Assembly (NCBI GenBank): GCA_019359495.1 | Contig: JAHHHF010000113.1 | Location: forward strand, 1-52,417 | Reading direction: 5' to 3' | Length of the DNA stretch: 52,417 nt | Origin: Goleter apudmare HA4340-LM2 | GTDB taxonomy: Bacteria > Cyanobacteriota > Cyanobacteriia > Cyanobacteriales > Nostocaceae | Shown: positions 27,163-38,500 of the stretch, in pieces | Position numbering within the stretch: the stretch's first letter is position 1 | Layout of the letters: each line of letters starts with the position of its first letter | The notes under the pieces: generated by a model | Seen by the model: only the letters and a program-made list of their open reading frames with translations | Databases searched by the model: none | What the model was told of the DNA's origin: nothing | Translations under genes and position numbers: made by a program

Positions 27163-30100
27163 ATGAATCATCAAGAATCATTAAATGACCCAGAGTCAAT
27201 AGCGGTAATTGGCATGGTTGGTCGTTTTCCAGGAGCCAAAAATTTGGATTCATTTTGGCAGAATCTACGTGATGGTGTTGAGTCTATCTCTGTTTTTACC
27301 GATGCAGAATTATTAGCTTCAGGAATAGATTTTAAGCTTTTACAAGACCCTAACTATGTCAAAGCTGGAGGAGTTTTAGAAGATATTGAATTATTTGATG
27401 CTTCCTTTTTTGGATTTAATCCAAAAGAGGCAGAAATAACCGATCCTCAACATCGGCTATTTCTAGAATGTGCTTGGGAAGCTTTGGAAAACGCTAGCTA
27501 TAACTCTGAAATTTATCCAGGTCGGATTGGCGTTTATGCTGGTCTAAGCTTGGGTGGCTACCTCTTCAATAACTTAGCTAGCAACCGAAACTTGATTGAC
27601 TCAATCGGTACTTATCAAACTTTACTGAGTAATGACCGCGATTTTTTAACCACGCAAGTTTCTTACAAACTAAATTTAACTGGGCCAAGCGTAGTGATTC
27701 AAACTGCTTGCTCTACCTCACTAGTTGCTATTCATTTTGCTTGTCAAAGTTTGATTGCTGGTGAAAGTGATATGGCACTGGCTGGCGGTGTTTCAATTAG
27801 CGTGCCCTATCGAGTTGGTTATAGTTATCAAAAAGGAGGAATCTTTGCTCCTGATGGTCACTGCCGAGCCTTTGATGCCAAAGCTGAGGGAACTGTTGCT
27901 GGTAGTGGCGTTGGCATCGTGGTTTTAAAACGATTAGAAGACGCTTTAGCAGATAGAGACTGTATTCACGCAGTCATCAGGGGGTCAGCTATCAACAACG
28001 ACGGTGCCGTTAAGGTTGGTTATACAGCCCCCAGTATAGAAGGACAAAAAAATGCGATCGCCCAAGCCCAAGCCGTCGCCGGGGTAGCAGCTGAAACAAT
28101 TAGCTACATTGAAACTCATGGAACCGGCACAGTTCTAGGCGACCCCATTGAAATTGCCGCACTGAAAGCGGCGTTTCGTGAGAGTACTCAAAAAAATGGT
28201 TTCTGTGCCATTGGTTCGGTAAAAACCAATATCGGACATTTAGATGCGGCTGCGGGTGTCGCAGGCTTCATCAAAACTGTTCTGGCACTGAAACACAAGT
28301 TAATTCCTCCCAGCTTGAACTTTCAGCAGCCCAATCCTCAAATTGACTTTTGCAACAGTCCTTTCTACGTCAACACTACTTTATCCCCTTGGGAGACAAA
28401 CAACACCCCCCGTCGGGCGGGTGTGAGTTCCTTTGGTATTGGGGGGACTAACGCTCATGTAATTGTGGAAGAAGCACCCAGCATCGAAGCTTCCAGTCCT
28501 TCCAGACCTTGGCTATTGTTACTCCTGTCTGCCAAAACCGCTTCAGCTTTAGACATTGCCACAGCTAATTTAGTTGAACATTTGAGGTTATATCCTGAAA
28601 TCAACTTAGGAGATGTTGCCTACACCTTGCAGGTCGGGAGACGAGGCTTTAACCATCGGCGGTTCTTGGTTTGCCAAGATATTAACGATGCAGTCACAAC
28701 ACTAGAAATCAAAGATTCGCCCAGAGTTTTGACTTTTCACCAAGAACAGCGCAACCCGCCCGTAGTGTTTATGTTTCCCGGACAGGGAACACAGTATGTA
28801 AATATGGCGTGGGAACTTTATCAAGTTGAACCTACGTTTCAAGAGGCACTTGATTTGTGCTGTGAACTTTTCCAAAGACACCAGGGGCTTGACTTACGTA
28901 GCGTGTTGTATCCCAAGAAAGAACAAGTTGAAACTGCGACGCAGCAACTAAACCAGACCGCCATCACGCAATCAGCCCTGTTTGCGATCGCCTATGCTTT
29001 AGCTAAGTTGTGGATGTCCTGGGGCATTCATCCGCAAGCGATGATTGGTCATAGCATCGGTGAATATGTAGCAGCACATCTGGCGGGTGTCTTTTCCTTA
29101 GAAGCAGCTGTGGCGTTGGTAGCAGCACGGGGAGAGATTATGCAGCAATTACCCCGTGGGTCAATGCTAGCTGTGCCACTTTCTGCCCAACAGGTGCAAC
29201 CCTTCTTGAACGAGCAACTTTGTTTAGCAGCGATTAATGCCCCATCATTGTGCGTAGCTTCCGGTTCTACAGATGCGATCGCTCAACTGGAAAATCACCT
29301 CGTTGCACAAGGTTTGAAAGTTCGCCGTCTTTTGACCTCTCATGCTTTCCATTCCCAGATGACCGACCCGATTTTAGAATCATTTAGACAGCTGGTAAAC
29401 CAAGTTAACCTGAAGCCTCCTAAAATTCCCTATGTATCCAACGTCACTGGTAATTGGATTGCAGATATAGAAGCAACAGACCCCAACTACTGGGTTAAAC
29501 ATCTGCGCCAAACAGTTCGCTTTGCTGAGGGGCTGAAACTTTTGTTACAAGAATCAAATCGGCTGTTCCTGGAAGTAGGCCCTGGAAAAACCTTAGGCAC
29601 ATTCGCCAGACAATCTTTACAAAAAGCAGATAGTCATTTTATATTATCTACCCTGAAGCATCCACAAAACCAACAATCAGATCGAGAATTTTTACTCACA
29701 ACACTTGGTCAAATTTGGCTAGCTGGCAAAGAGATTAATTGGTCGAAATTTTATCGACATGAAAAACGCGTTAGAGAAGCTTTCCGCAGGAATCGCCTAC
29801 CTTTACCCACCTATCCATTTGAGCGCCAGCGTTACTGGATCGAACCACAAAAACAAACAGATACTCTTAACAATTACGCCCCATTATCGGAGAAAAAGCC
29901 AGATATTGGTTCTTGGTTTTATATGCCGGTCTGGAAACAATCTATGCCGCCTCAGCCTTTTTACAACACAGAAATTGCAAAGCAAAAGTCATGCTGGCTA
30001 GTTTTTGTGGATGAATGTGGCTTGGGTACTCAACTTGTGCAACGATTGCAACAAGAAAACCAAGACGTTATTTCCGTGGAAGTGGGAGAGCAATTCGTCA

Positions 30101-31893
30101 AAGTTAACCAACACAGATATGTCCTCAATCCTCAACAACGTGATGATTATGACACCTTAATTAAAAACCTCCGTGTTATCAACAAAATCCCCCAAACAAT
30201 TGTGCATTTATGGAGTGTCACCCCAAATCAACGTACAGACTCAGACATTGATTTTTGGCAAAAAACTCAAAATTTAGGCTTTTATAGCTTGCTATACCTA
30301 ACACAAGCTTTAGCAGAGCAGAATTTCACAGATCCCCTACAAATTAGCCTGATCTCAAACAATATACAACAAGTCACAGGACTGGAAATACTCTGCCCAG
30401 AGAAAGCAACTATACTCGGTGCTTGTAAAGTAATTCCCCAAGAATATCCATATATCACATTAAAAAGCATTGATATTGATATAGTCATTAACAAATCTAA
30501 AACTCCTGATCCTCTCTGCGACTCTGCGCCTCTGCGTGAAAAAAATTCTCCTGCAAATAGCCAACACCACCAAACAGTAACCACCCACAAAGAAAAACTT
30601 GTAGACCAAATTTTATCAGAACTGATTGCCAAACTTCCTAACTCAATCATTGCTTACCGTAGCAATCATCGATGGGTGCAAACTTTTGAATCTGTACAAT
30701 TAGATATTTCACCAACACCAAGACTGCGCCATCAAGGAGTTTACCTAATTACAGGTGGCTTAGGAGGCATGGGTCTAGTTCTTGCAGAGTATCTAGCACA
30801 GACAGTACAAGCAAGATTAATATTAATTGGGCGTTCAGCTTTTCCTAGTAGAGAAGAATGGCAACAATGGCAACAAACTCACGATCCTCAAGACAAAATC
30901 ACTAGCAAGATATTAAAAATCCAAGCACTAGAAGACTTGGGTGCAAAAGTTTTAGTCAAGAATGCCGATGTAGCCAACCTAGAACAAATGCAACTAGTAA
31001 TACAAGAGGCATATCAAACATTTGGCGCAATTCACGGTGTGATTCATGCAGCCGGAATTGCTGGTGGGGGTGTCATTCAACTTAAAACCCCAGAAGTAGC
31101 AGAAAGTGTATTTTACCCGAAAGTTATAGGAGCTAGAGTACTCGATACTATCTTTAAAAATCAGCTGTTAGATTTTTTAATTCTTTGTTCATCCCTCAAC
31201 TCAGTTTTAGGGGGATTCGGTCAACTAGACTATTGTGCCGCTAATAATTTTTTAGACACATTCGCTTATTTTAAAACAGCTAAAGACGGAATTTTTACCC
31301 TATCAATTAATTGGGATACTTGGCAAGAAGTGGGAATGGCAGTCAACACAGCAGTGCCAATTGAACTGAAACAGTTACAACAAGAAAACCTCAACCAAGG
31401 AATATTATCGCCAGAAGGCAAAGAGATATTTTCTCGGATTCTGCGTCAAAATATCCCTCAATTGATTGTTTCCACACAAGATTTTATGCTGGTTATTGAG
31501 CAAAATCATACTTTGAAAGTATCATCTGCTTTAGAGAAATTTCAACAGCTTCGTGAATCTAAATCAATACATTCTAGACCAAAATTACCTAATGCTTATG
31601 TAGCTCCCAGAAACGAAACTGAACAGATTATTTCTCAAGTGTGGCAAGAACTTCTGGGTATTGAGCAAGTGGGTATTCATGACAACTTTTTTGAATTGGG
31701 AGGACATTCACTTTTAGCAACACAACTAATGTCTAAAATCCATGAAGTATTACGAGTAGATTTACCAGTACGCAGGTTACTGGAAGCATCAACCATCGCT
31801 GAATTATCTGTGATGATTGAAGCAGTCCTGATTGCAGAAATAGCAGAGTTAACTGAAGAACAAGTTGAATATTTTTTGAAGGTTGAATCTTAA
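27163..31893 (+). CDS. Type I PKS module: KS-AT-KR-ACP
   Basis: 1576 residues. KS (1-435): TACSTSL with Cys183, ETHGTGT, KTNIGHL. AT (~540-860): GHSIGEY with Ser631 and the malonyl-type motif HAFHS, so malonyl-CoA is the likely extender. KR (~1180-1400): NADPH loop GGLGGMG, catalytic Ser1343/1344 (CSSLN) and Tyr1357 (DYCAANN); the LDD motif is absent. ACP Ser1516 (GGHSL). There is no dehydratase or enoylreductase, so the product is a beta-hydroxy unit. Placed after the Asn module, it would extend Asn by two carbons into a statine-like gamma-amino-beta-hydroxy acid. It is only 11 bases after the preceding gene with an AGGAG ribosome site, so translation is coupled. A repeat lies in the AT-KR linker. 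Confidence 0.94.
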   Translation: MNHQESLNDPESIAVIGMVGRFPGAKNLDSFWQNLRDGVESISVFTDAELLASGIDFKLLQDPNYVKAGGVLEDIELFDASFFGFNPKEAEITDPQHRLFLECAWEALENASYNSEIYPGRIGVYAGLSLGGYLFNNLASNRNLIDSIGTYQTLLSNDRDFLTTQVSYKLNLTGPSVVIQTACSTSLVAIHFACQSLIAGESDMALAGGVSISVPYRVGYSYQKGGIFAPDGHCRAFDAKAEGTVAGSGVGIVVLKRLEDALADRDCIHAVIRGSAINNDGAVKVGYTAPSIEGQKNAIAQAQAVAGVAAETISYIETHGTGTVLGDPIEIAALKAAFRESTQKNGFCAIGSVKTNIGHLDAAAGVAGFIKTVLALKHKLIPPSLNFQQPNPQIDFCNSPFYVNTTLSPWETNNTPRRAGVSSFGIGGTNAHVIVEEAPSIEASSPSRPWLLLLLSAKTASALDIATANLVEHLRLYPEINLGDVAYTLQVGRRGFNHRRFLVCQDINDAVTTLEIKDSPRVLTFHQEQRNPPVVFMFPGQGTQYVNMAWELYQVEPTFQEALDLCCELFQRHQGLDLRSVLYPKKEQVETATQQLNQTAITQSALFAIAYALAKLWMSWGIHPQAMIGHSIGEYVAAHLAGVFSLEAAVALVAARGEIMQQLPRGSMLAVPLSAQQVQPFLNEQLCLAAINAPSLCVASGSTDAIAQLENHLVAQGLKVRRLLTSHAFHSQMTDPILESFRQLVNQVNLKPPKIPYVSNVTGNWIADIEATDPNYWVKHLRQTVRFAEGLKLLLQESNRLFLEVGPGKTLGTFARQSLQKADSHFILSTLKHPQNQQSDREFLLTTLGQIWLAGKEINWSKFYRHEKRVREAFRRNRLPLPTYPFERQRYWIEPQKQTDTLNNYAPLSEKKPDIGSWFYMPVWKQSMPPQPFYNTEIAKQKSCWLVFVDECGLGTQLVQRLQQENQDVISVEVGEQFVKVNQHRYVLNPQQRDDYDTLIKNLRVINKIPQTIVHLWSVTPNQRTDSDIDFWQKTQNLGFYSLLYLTQALAEQNFTDPLQISLISNNIQQVTGLEILCPEKATILGACKVIPQEYPYITLKSIDIDIVINKSKTPDPLCDSAPLREKNSPANSQHHQTVTTHKEKLVDQILSELIAKLPNSIIAYRSNHRWVQTFESVQLDISPTPRLRHQGVYLITGGLGGMGLVLAEYLAQTVQARLILIGRSAFPSREEWQQWQQTHDPQDKITSKILKIQALEDLGAKVLVKNADVANLEQMQLVIQEAYQTFGAIHGVIHAAGIAGGGVIQLKTPEVAESVFYPKVIGARVLDTIFKNQLLDFLILCSSLNSVLGGFGQLDYCAANNFLDTFAYFKTAKDGIFTLSINWDTWQEVGMAVNTAVPIELKQLQQENLNQGILSPEGKEIFSRILRQNIPQLIVSTQDFMLVIEQNHTLKVSSALEKFQQLRESKSIHSRPKLPNAYVAPRNETEQIISQVWQELLGIEQVGIHDNFFELGGHSLLATQLMSKIHEVLRVDLPVRRLLEASTIAELSVMIEAVLIAEIAELTEEQVEYFLKVES
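30500..30546 (+). repeat. In-frame dispersed repeat in PKS AT-KR linker
   Basis: CCTCTCTGCGACTCTGCGCC and CTCTGCGTGAAAAAAA form the common Nostoc 'CTCTGCGCCTCTGCGTGA' repeat. They encode DPLCDSAPLREK in a linker ahead of the KR core. Same repeat class as the insertion in A1. Confidence 0.7.
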
Positions 31894-31963
31894 TTATGTA
31901 TTGAAATTTGATTAGTGTTTACTTAATGTTACAGAGCAATCCCAAATCAAAATTTCTCTGACT

Positions 31964-34900
31964 ATGGCAAACAAAAATATTGATGAACAACGATCGCAAC
32001 TTTCAGCAGCTAAACAAGCCCTACTAGCAAAGCGGCTACGGGGTAACTTGACAACCTCCAAAGCCGAACAAGCTGAAGATTCTCTCAGCCTACTGCCTGT
32101 AATTGTCCCTAATCCAGAGCAAAAATATTTACCTTTCCCCCTCAACGATATGCAGCAGGCTTACTGGATAGGTAGAAATAGCTTTATGGAATTAGGTAAT
32201 GTCTCAATCCATGCTTATTGTGAAATCGAAATGGTGGATTTAGATATAAAACGGCTGAATTTAGCATGGCAGCGATTGATAGAACGTCATGATATGTTAA
32301 GAGCGATCGTTTTGCCAGATGGTCAACAGCAGATTCTCGAACAAGTTCCTGCATACCAAATCCAACTTCGGGATTTTCGGGGACAAGATCCTGAGATCAT
32401 TGCTTTGGAGTTAGAAAAAACTCGCGATCGCATGTCTCATCAAGTGCTACCGAGTCACCAGTGGCCATTGTTTGAGATTTGTGCTTTCATGAGCGATCGC
32501 CTTACCAGAATACACATTAGCATTGATGGTATATTCTTCGATGCTTGGAGTTACCACATTCTTTTTCTCGAATTGATTCAACTTTACCAAGCTCCCCAAA
32601 TTCCTCTTCAGCCTCTTGAGCTTTCATTTCGAGACTATGTTTTAGCCTTGGTGGCTTTGCAAGCATCTCCACTATTTCAACGCTCCCTAGAATATTGGCA
32701 GCATCGTATCCTCACCCTACCTCCCGCACCAGAGTTACCCCTGGTTAAAAATCCCAGTTCATTATCTCATCCTAAATTCGTGCGTCGTCATGGACAATTA
32801 GAGCCAGAGGCATGGCTAAGGCTAAAAAATCGGGCTGCTAAGGCTAACTTGACACCCACCGGACTATTGCTAGCTGTCTATGCAGAGGTTTTAGCTGTTT
32901 GGAGCAAGAGTCCTCGATTTACCATCAATGTTCCACGCTTTGATCGTTTGCCCTTGCATCCCCAAGTCAACAAAATTATTGGAGAATTCGCCTCATCTAC
33001 TCTACTACAAGTAGATAATTCCGAACAAAATTCTTTTGAAGTCCGCGCACAACGTATTCAGCAACAACTATGGCAGGATTTAGAGCATCAATTTGTTAGT
33101 AGTGTGCGAGTCCTGCGAGAATTAGCGCATAACCGTAGAAACATCTTAGGAGCAACAATGCCTGTGGTGTTCACCAGCACTCCTAAAGAAGTAGAAGGCA
33201 GGGATAGTTCCCAAATTACTGAGTGGCCGGCAGATATTGGAGAATTAGTTTACAGTTTGGCTCAAACGCCTCAAGTATGGCTGGATTTTCAGTATAGCGA
33301 GAGTGCTGGCGGTCTAGAATTTAACTTGGATGCTGTGGAGGATCTCTTTCCCACAGGAATGGTTGACGACATATTTACAGCTTATTGTCGTCTTCTGCAA
33401 AACTTAGCCGATCAAGAGGAACCTTGGCAAGAGCAAACAAGGCAACTAGTCCCACCAGCCCAACTTGCTCAAAGAGCAGCCAGCAACGCCACCGCAGCCC
33501 CCATACCCGAAGAAACGCTCCACAGCTTGTTTATCTCCCAAGCATTGCAACGACCCCAACAAGTTGCTGTGGTTGCCACCAACAAAACTCTGACTTACGA
33601 GGAATTGTATCGCCACTCTCTTCAAATCGGTCGCCACTTGCAGCACTTAGGTGTCCAACCCAACACTTTGGTTGCCGTAGTTATGGAGAAGGGATGGGAA
33701 CAAGTCGCAGCCGTACTAGGGATTTTAACATCGGGAGCTGCCTACTTGCCCATCGATCCAAATTTACCCAAAGAGCGCCTGTGGTATCTCCTAGAAAATG
33801 GAAAAGTCCAGCAGGTTTTAACCCAGTCTTGGCTGAACAATAGCTTGGAATGGCCAGAGGGCATTCATCGGCTTTGTGTGGACACCGCAGAGCTAACCAA
33901 TGAGAACCACAAGCCCTTACAATTGGTTAACGAACCAGATAACTTAGCTTATGTAATCTACACTTCTGGTTCTACGGGGCTTCCGAAAGGAGTGATGATT
34001 GCTCATCGGGGTGTAGTCAATGCAATTATCTATACTAACCAACGCTTTGGTGTAAGTCCAATAGACCGAGTATTAGCTTTAACGGCTTTACACCACGATA
34101 TGTCAGTTTTTGACATTTTTGGAGTCTTAGCTGCTGGAGGTGCGATCGTCATGCCAGTAGCATCAGCCAGACGCGATCCCACCCATTGGTTTGAACTCAT
34201 CCAAAAACAGCAAATCACAATTTGGAACTCAGTACCAGCAATGATGGAAATGTTGGTGGAGTACGCAGATATTCAACCTCAGTTGAGATTTGAGAGTTTA
34301 CGTTTAGCGTTTCTCGGTGGAGATTGGATTGGGCTAACTCTACCTGATAAAATCACAGCTATAGCCCCAAGGGTGCAAGTAGTCAGTGTTGGCGGCCCTA
34401 CAGAAACAACTCTTTGGAACATCTGCTACCCCATTGCAACCATCGACCAGACCTGGAAAAGTATTCCTTATGGTCAAGCGATCGCCAACTCCCGATACCA
34501 TATCTTAAATGATGCACTAGAAGACTGTCCGGTATGGGTGGCAGGACAAATTTACTGTGCTGGAATTGGTCTAGCTAAAGGGTACTGGCAAGATGAGGAA
34601 AAAACCCGCGCTAGTTTCATCACTCATCCCCTAACTAAAGAGCGTTTGTACTCTACAGGAGACTTGGGGCGTTATCTTCCTGATGGCAACATTGAGTTTT
34701 TGGGGAGAGTAGATTTTCAGTTGAATATTCTGGGACACCGCATCGAACCCGGAGAAATTGAAGCCAGTCTAGCACAACATCCAGGAGTACGAACTGCCGT
34801 GGTGACTTCTGTGGGTGAACAGCAAGACAAACAGCAGTTAGTGGCTTATGTAGTTTTGCAGCAAAATCAAAGTTTCACAACTGATGAGTTGAGGAGTTTC

Positions 34901-35458
34901 TTGAGTGAAAAGTTACCCGCGTACATGGTGCCATCAACCTTTATTTTACTGGATGCTCTGCCACTCACGCCTAACGGTAAGATAGATCGCCAAACTCTGC
35001 CTGCAATAGAAAGTTTGCGTTCTCAATTGGCTGTTAGTTATGTGATGCCACAAACAGAGATAGAACGAAACATCGCTAATATTTGGCAGCAGGTACTCAA
35101 TATTGAGAAAATAGGCATCCACGATAACTTTTTTGAACTTGGTGGTAATTCACTACTCATGGTTAAGGTTCATAGTCAATTGTGTGCAGTCTTAAAAATA
35201 GAATTATCAATGGTCGATATGTTCAGATATCCTACGATAAGCTCTTTATTAAAACACCTGAATATTGATAAACAAAATACATTATCTGCTTCGGAAATCA
35301 ACATTCAAACTGAGGAAATTAAAGCTGGTAAAAATCATCGCAAAAATCGGATGCAAAAATTAAATTCAATCAATGACAGGACTTACGCACAAGTCACGGA
35401 AAATCGTAGACGCGCAAGCGGCTTCCCGCAGGGTACCACAGAGGACACTGAGAAATAA
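31964..35458 (+). CDS. NRPS: Cy-A(Cys-like)-PCP, thiazoline-forming module
   Basis: 1164 residues. An N-terminal docking-type helix (LSAAKQALLAKRLRG) precedes a heterocyclization domain: FPLNDMQQAYWIGR core and DGIFFDAWS (Asp188, Asp193, Ser196), matching the DxxxxDxxS motif that replaces HHxxxDG in Cy domains. The A domain (~520-1010) reads DMFNFGVLW, nearest the cysteine code DLYNLSLIWK, with GGPTETTLWN typical of Cy-linked A domains. The PCP has Ser1063 in GGNSL. It should condense cysteine with the upstream beta-hydroxy acyl chain and cyclise it to a thiazoline. No in-line oxidase or methyltransferase is seen. The last ~40 residues are repeat-derived. The 70-base gap upstream has no obvious promoter. 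Confidence 0.92.
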   Translation: MANKNIDEQRSQLSAAKQALLAKRLRGNLTTSKAEQAEDSLSLLPVIVPNPEQKYLPFPLNDMQQAYWIGRNSFMELGNVSIHAYCEIEMVDLDIKRLNLAWQRLIERHDMLRAIVLPDGQQQILEQVPAYQIQLRDFRGQDPEIIALELEKTRDRMSHQVLPSHQWPLFEICAFMSDRLTRIHISIDGIFFDAWSYHILFLELIQLYQAPQIPLQPLELSFRDYVLALVALQASPLFQRSLEYWQHRILTLPPAPELPLVKNPSSLSHPKFVRRHGQLEPEAWLRLKNRAAKANLTPTGLLLAVYAEVLAVWSKSPRFTINVPRFDRLPLHPQVNKIIGEFASSTLLQVDNSEQNSFEVRAQRIQQQLWQDLEHQFVSSVRVLRELAHNRRNILGATMPVVFTSTPKEVEGRDSSQITEWPADIGELVYSLAQTPQVWLDFQYSESAGGLEFNLDAVEDLFPTGMVDDIFTAYCRLLQNLADQEEPWQEQTRQLVPPAQLAQRAASNATAAPIPEETLHSLFISQALQRPQQVAVVATNKTLTYEELYRHSLQIGRHLQHLGVQPNTLVAVVMEKGWEQVAAVLGILTSGAAYLPIDPNLPKERLWYLLENGKVQQVLTQSWLNNSLEWPEGIHRLCVDTAELTNENHKPLQLVNEPDNLAYVIYTSGSTGLPKGVMIAHRGVVNAIIYTNQRFGVSPIDRVLALTALHHDMSVFDIFGVLAAGGAIVMPVASARRDPTHWFELIQKQQITIWNSVPAMMEMLVEYADIQPQLRFESLRLAFLGGDWIGLTLPDKITAIAPRVQVVSVGGPTETTLWNICYPIATIDQTWKSIPYGQAIANSRYHILNDALEDCPVWVAGQIYCAGIGLAKGYWQDEEKTRASFITHPLTKERLYSTGDLGRYLPDGNIEFLGRVDFQLNILGHRIEPGEIEASLAQHPGVRTAVVTSVGEQQDKQQLVAYVVLQQNQSFTTDELRSFLSEKLPAYMVPSTFILLDALPLTPNGKIDRQTLPAIESLRSQLAVSYVMPQTEIERNIANIWQQVLNIEKIGIHDNFFELGGNSLLMVKVHSQLCAVLKIELSMVDMFRYPTISSLLKHLNIDKQNTLSASEINIQTEEIKAGKNHRKNRMQKLNSINDRTYAQVTENRRRASGFPQGTTEDTEK

Positions 35459-35460
35459 GA
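35376..35460 (+). repeat. Repeat-derived C-terminus of the Cy-A-PCP gene
   Basis: GACTTACGCACAAGTCACGG, then CGCAAGCGGCTTCCCGCAGG, then CCACAGAGGACACTGAGAAA are three common Nostocales repeats in a row. They encode the terminal DRTYAQVTENRRRASG... residues and probably replaced the original stop region and docking end. Confidence 0.6.
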
Positions 35461-35514
35461 GTTTTAGAGAGTTTTTGTGTAAGTTATAAATGAATATTAA
35501 AGGATTAATAAATA

Positions 35515-38500
35515 ATGGAAAATTATCAATTTGTGAGCAATGGTGAAGAAATAGCGATTATTGGCATGGAAGGGCGTTTCCCCGGTGCGAAGAATATAAA
35601 TGAATTTTGGCAGAATCTGCAAAATGGTGTAGATTCAATTTCTTTTTTTACCGATGAAGAATTACTGGCATCAGGAATAGAATTAAGTGCTATCAAAGCT
35701 CCTAACTATGTTAAAGCCCGCGCCGTTTTAGAAGACGTGGAATTATTTGATGCTTCATTTTTTGGGTTTAATATTAAAGAAGCTGAAATTACCGATCCCC
35801 AACATCGAATTTTTTTAGAATGTGCTTGGTCAGCCCTGGAAAGTGCTGGCTATAATTCCGAAACATATCAAGGTGCGATCGGTGTCTATGCTAGTGCTGA
35901 ACTTAACACTTATTTATTTAACTTTTATACAAATAAAGATATCACCGAATCAGTTGATTATTTTCAACTTTTGATTGGCAATGATAAAGATTATTTGACT
36001 ACACGCGTCTCTTACAAACTCAATTTAGAAGGGCCGAGTTATACAGTACAAACTGCCTGTTCAAGTTCTTTAGTTGCTGTGCATTTAGCCTGTCAAAGCT
36101 TACTGAATGGGGAATGTAAGATGGCTTTGGCTGGTGGGGTTTCTATAAATGCTTCACGCAAAGCTGGGTATTTTTATACAGATGGGGGCGTTTTGTCTCC
36201 CGATGGTCACTGTCGTGCTTTTGATGCCAAAGCACAGGGAACTGTTGGCGGTGAAGGTGTGGGAATTGTGGTTTTGAAGCGATTAGAAGATGCTCTAGCA
36301 GATGGAGATTGCATTCATGCTGTCATCAAAGGTTCTGCTATCAATAACGATGGAGCAAATAAAGTTAGCTACAGCGCACCCCGGATAGACAGTCAAGCAA
36401 AGGTGATTAGAACCGCTCAAGTTGTAGCCGAAGTAGAACCAGAGACGATAACTTATATTGAAACACACGGCACTGGAACATTCTTAGGAGATCCAATTGA
36501 AATCGCCGCACTCACACAAGCTTTTCGTAGCAGCACTCACAAGAAAAGCTTTTGTGCCATCGCTTCAGTGAAAACAAATGTTGGGCATTTGGGTGTAGCT
36601 GCTGGGATTACAGGTTTGATCAAAACTGTATTAGCACTCAAGCACAAACAGATACCACCTAGTTTGTATTTCCAGGAGCCTAATCCCCAAATAGATTTTA
36701 TTAACAGTCCCTTCTACGTCAATACTAAATTAACTGAATGGAAGACCAATAGCACTCCTCGACGCGCAGGTGTGAGTTCCTTTGGTGTGGGTGGAACTAA
36801 TGCCCATCTGATTGTTGAAGAAGCCCCTTTACAAGTTAAAAGTCAAAAGTCAAAAGTCAAAAGTGAATACTTTCTGTTGTGTTTGTCAGCTAAAACCGCA
36901 TCTGCATTAGAAACTGCTACAACGAATCTTGTGCAGCATTTCCAGCAAAGTCCTCATTTGAATATTGCGGATGTGGCTTTCACCCTTGGTGTCGGCCGCC
37001 GAGCTTTTGAACATCGCCGGATGGTAGTTTGCCAAAATCTTGGCGATGCGACGAAAGTCTTAGAAACCTTAGACCTGCAACGAGTTGTGACCAATTTCAC
37101 CGAACCCTGTCAGCGACAGATTGTGTTTATGTTTCCTGGTCAGGGCGCTCAGTATGTGGATATGGGTCGGGAACTTTATCAAACTGAGCCAATTTTTCAA
37201 CAACAGGTTGATTACTGTTGTGAATTGCTCAAATTACCTTTAAAACTGGATCTACGTGATATTCTTTATCCGAGCCAAGAACAAACTACAACTGCGGCAC
37301 AGCTACTTACACAAACTCATATTACACAGCCAGCGCTGTTTGTCATTGAGTATGCTCTAAGTAAGTTGTGGATGGCGTGGGGTATTCATCCAGAAGCGAT
37401 GATTGGTCACAGTATTGGTGAGTATGTTGCTGCAACTCTAGCTGGTGTGTTCTCTCTAGAAGATGCTTTAGCACTAGTAACTATTCGCGGACAACTGATG
37501 CAAGAACTTCCAGGTGGTGCGATGCTGGCTGTTCCACTATCTGAGCAAGAAATCACACCTCTGTTAGGCGAGATATCCTTAGCTGCAAGTAACGCACCAG
37601 AGATGTGTGTGGTTTCAGGAACAACAGCAGCTATTGATGAGTTACAACATCGTCTGAGCCAGCAAGGTGTAGATTGTCGTCGTCTGCATACTTCCCATGC
37701 TTTTCATTCTCAAATGATGGACTCGATTTTAGAGCCATTCATCAAACAAGTTAGCCAAATTAGCTTAAATCCGCCAAAAATACCCTTTGTGTCTAATTTA
37801 ACAGGCACTTGGATTACTACAAATGAAGCGATCGCCCCAAGTTACTGGGCAAAACACCTACGGCAAATGGTACGCTTTAGCCAGGGAATTGCCGAGTTAC
37901 TGCAAGAATCAGAGCGAATTTTTTTAGAGGTCGGCCTAGGACGAACATTAAGTACTTTGGTGGGAAAGCAAAAAGCGGCTGGTCATGTGGTTCTCTCTTC
38001 ACTGAGACATCCACAAAATCAACAATCTGATGTGGTGTTTTTACTGAATACACTGGGTAAACTTTGGGTGCAAGGAGTTGATGTCGATTGGTCAAAATTT
38101 TATGGACATGAGCAACGCCATCGTCTGATATTGCCTACCTATCCCTTTGAGCGCAAAAGATACTGGATTGCTCCCCAAAATAATGCGTATAATCCATTAC
38201 TTCAAAATACAACTTCTATCCATGATACTAAAAATGCGTTAGCGTCCCCCTTTGGGGAAGTAAGCTCCACGCAGCGTTCCATACCCCTTCGGGGAAGCAA
38301 GCTACGCGTAGCGTCTCTGATAGGAGAAGAAAAGCTTTCCGTTGGAATCGCCAACTCCTCGCAATACAATCAAATTTTGCCAGTCCTCAAGAACATTTTG
38401 AGCAATTCCCTGGGGGTAAATTCGTCTGAAATAAATATTCACGCTAGTTTTCTGGAAATGGGTGCAGATTCTCTTTCATTACTGCAAATTAGTCGCGCCA

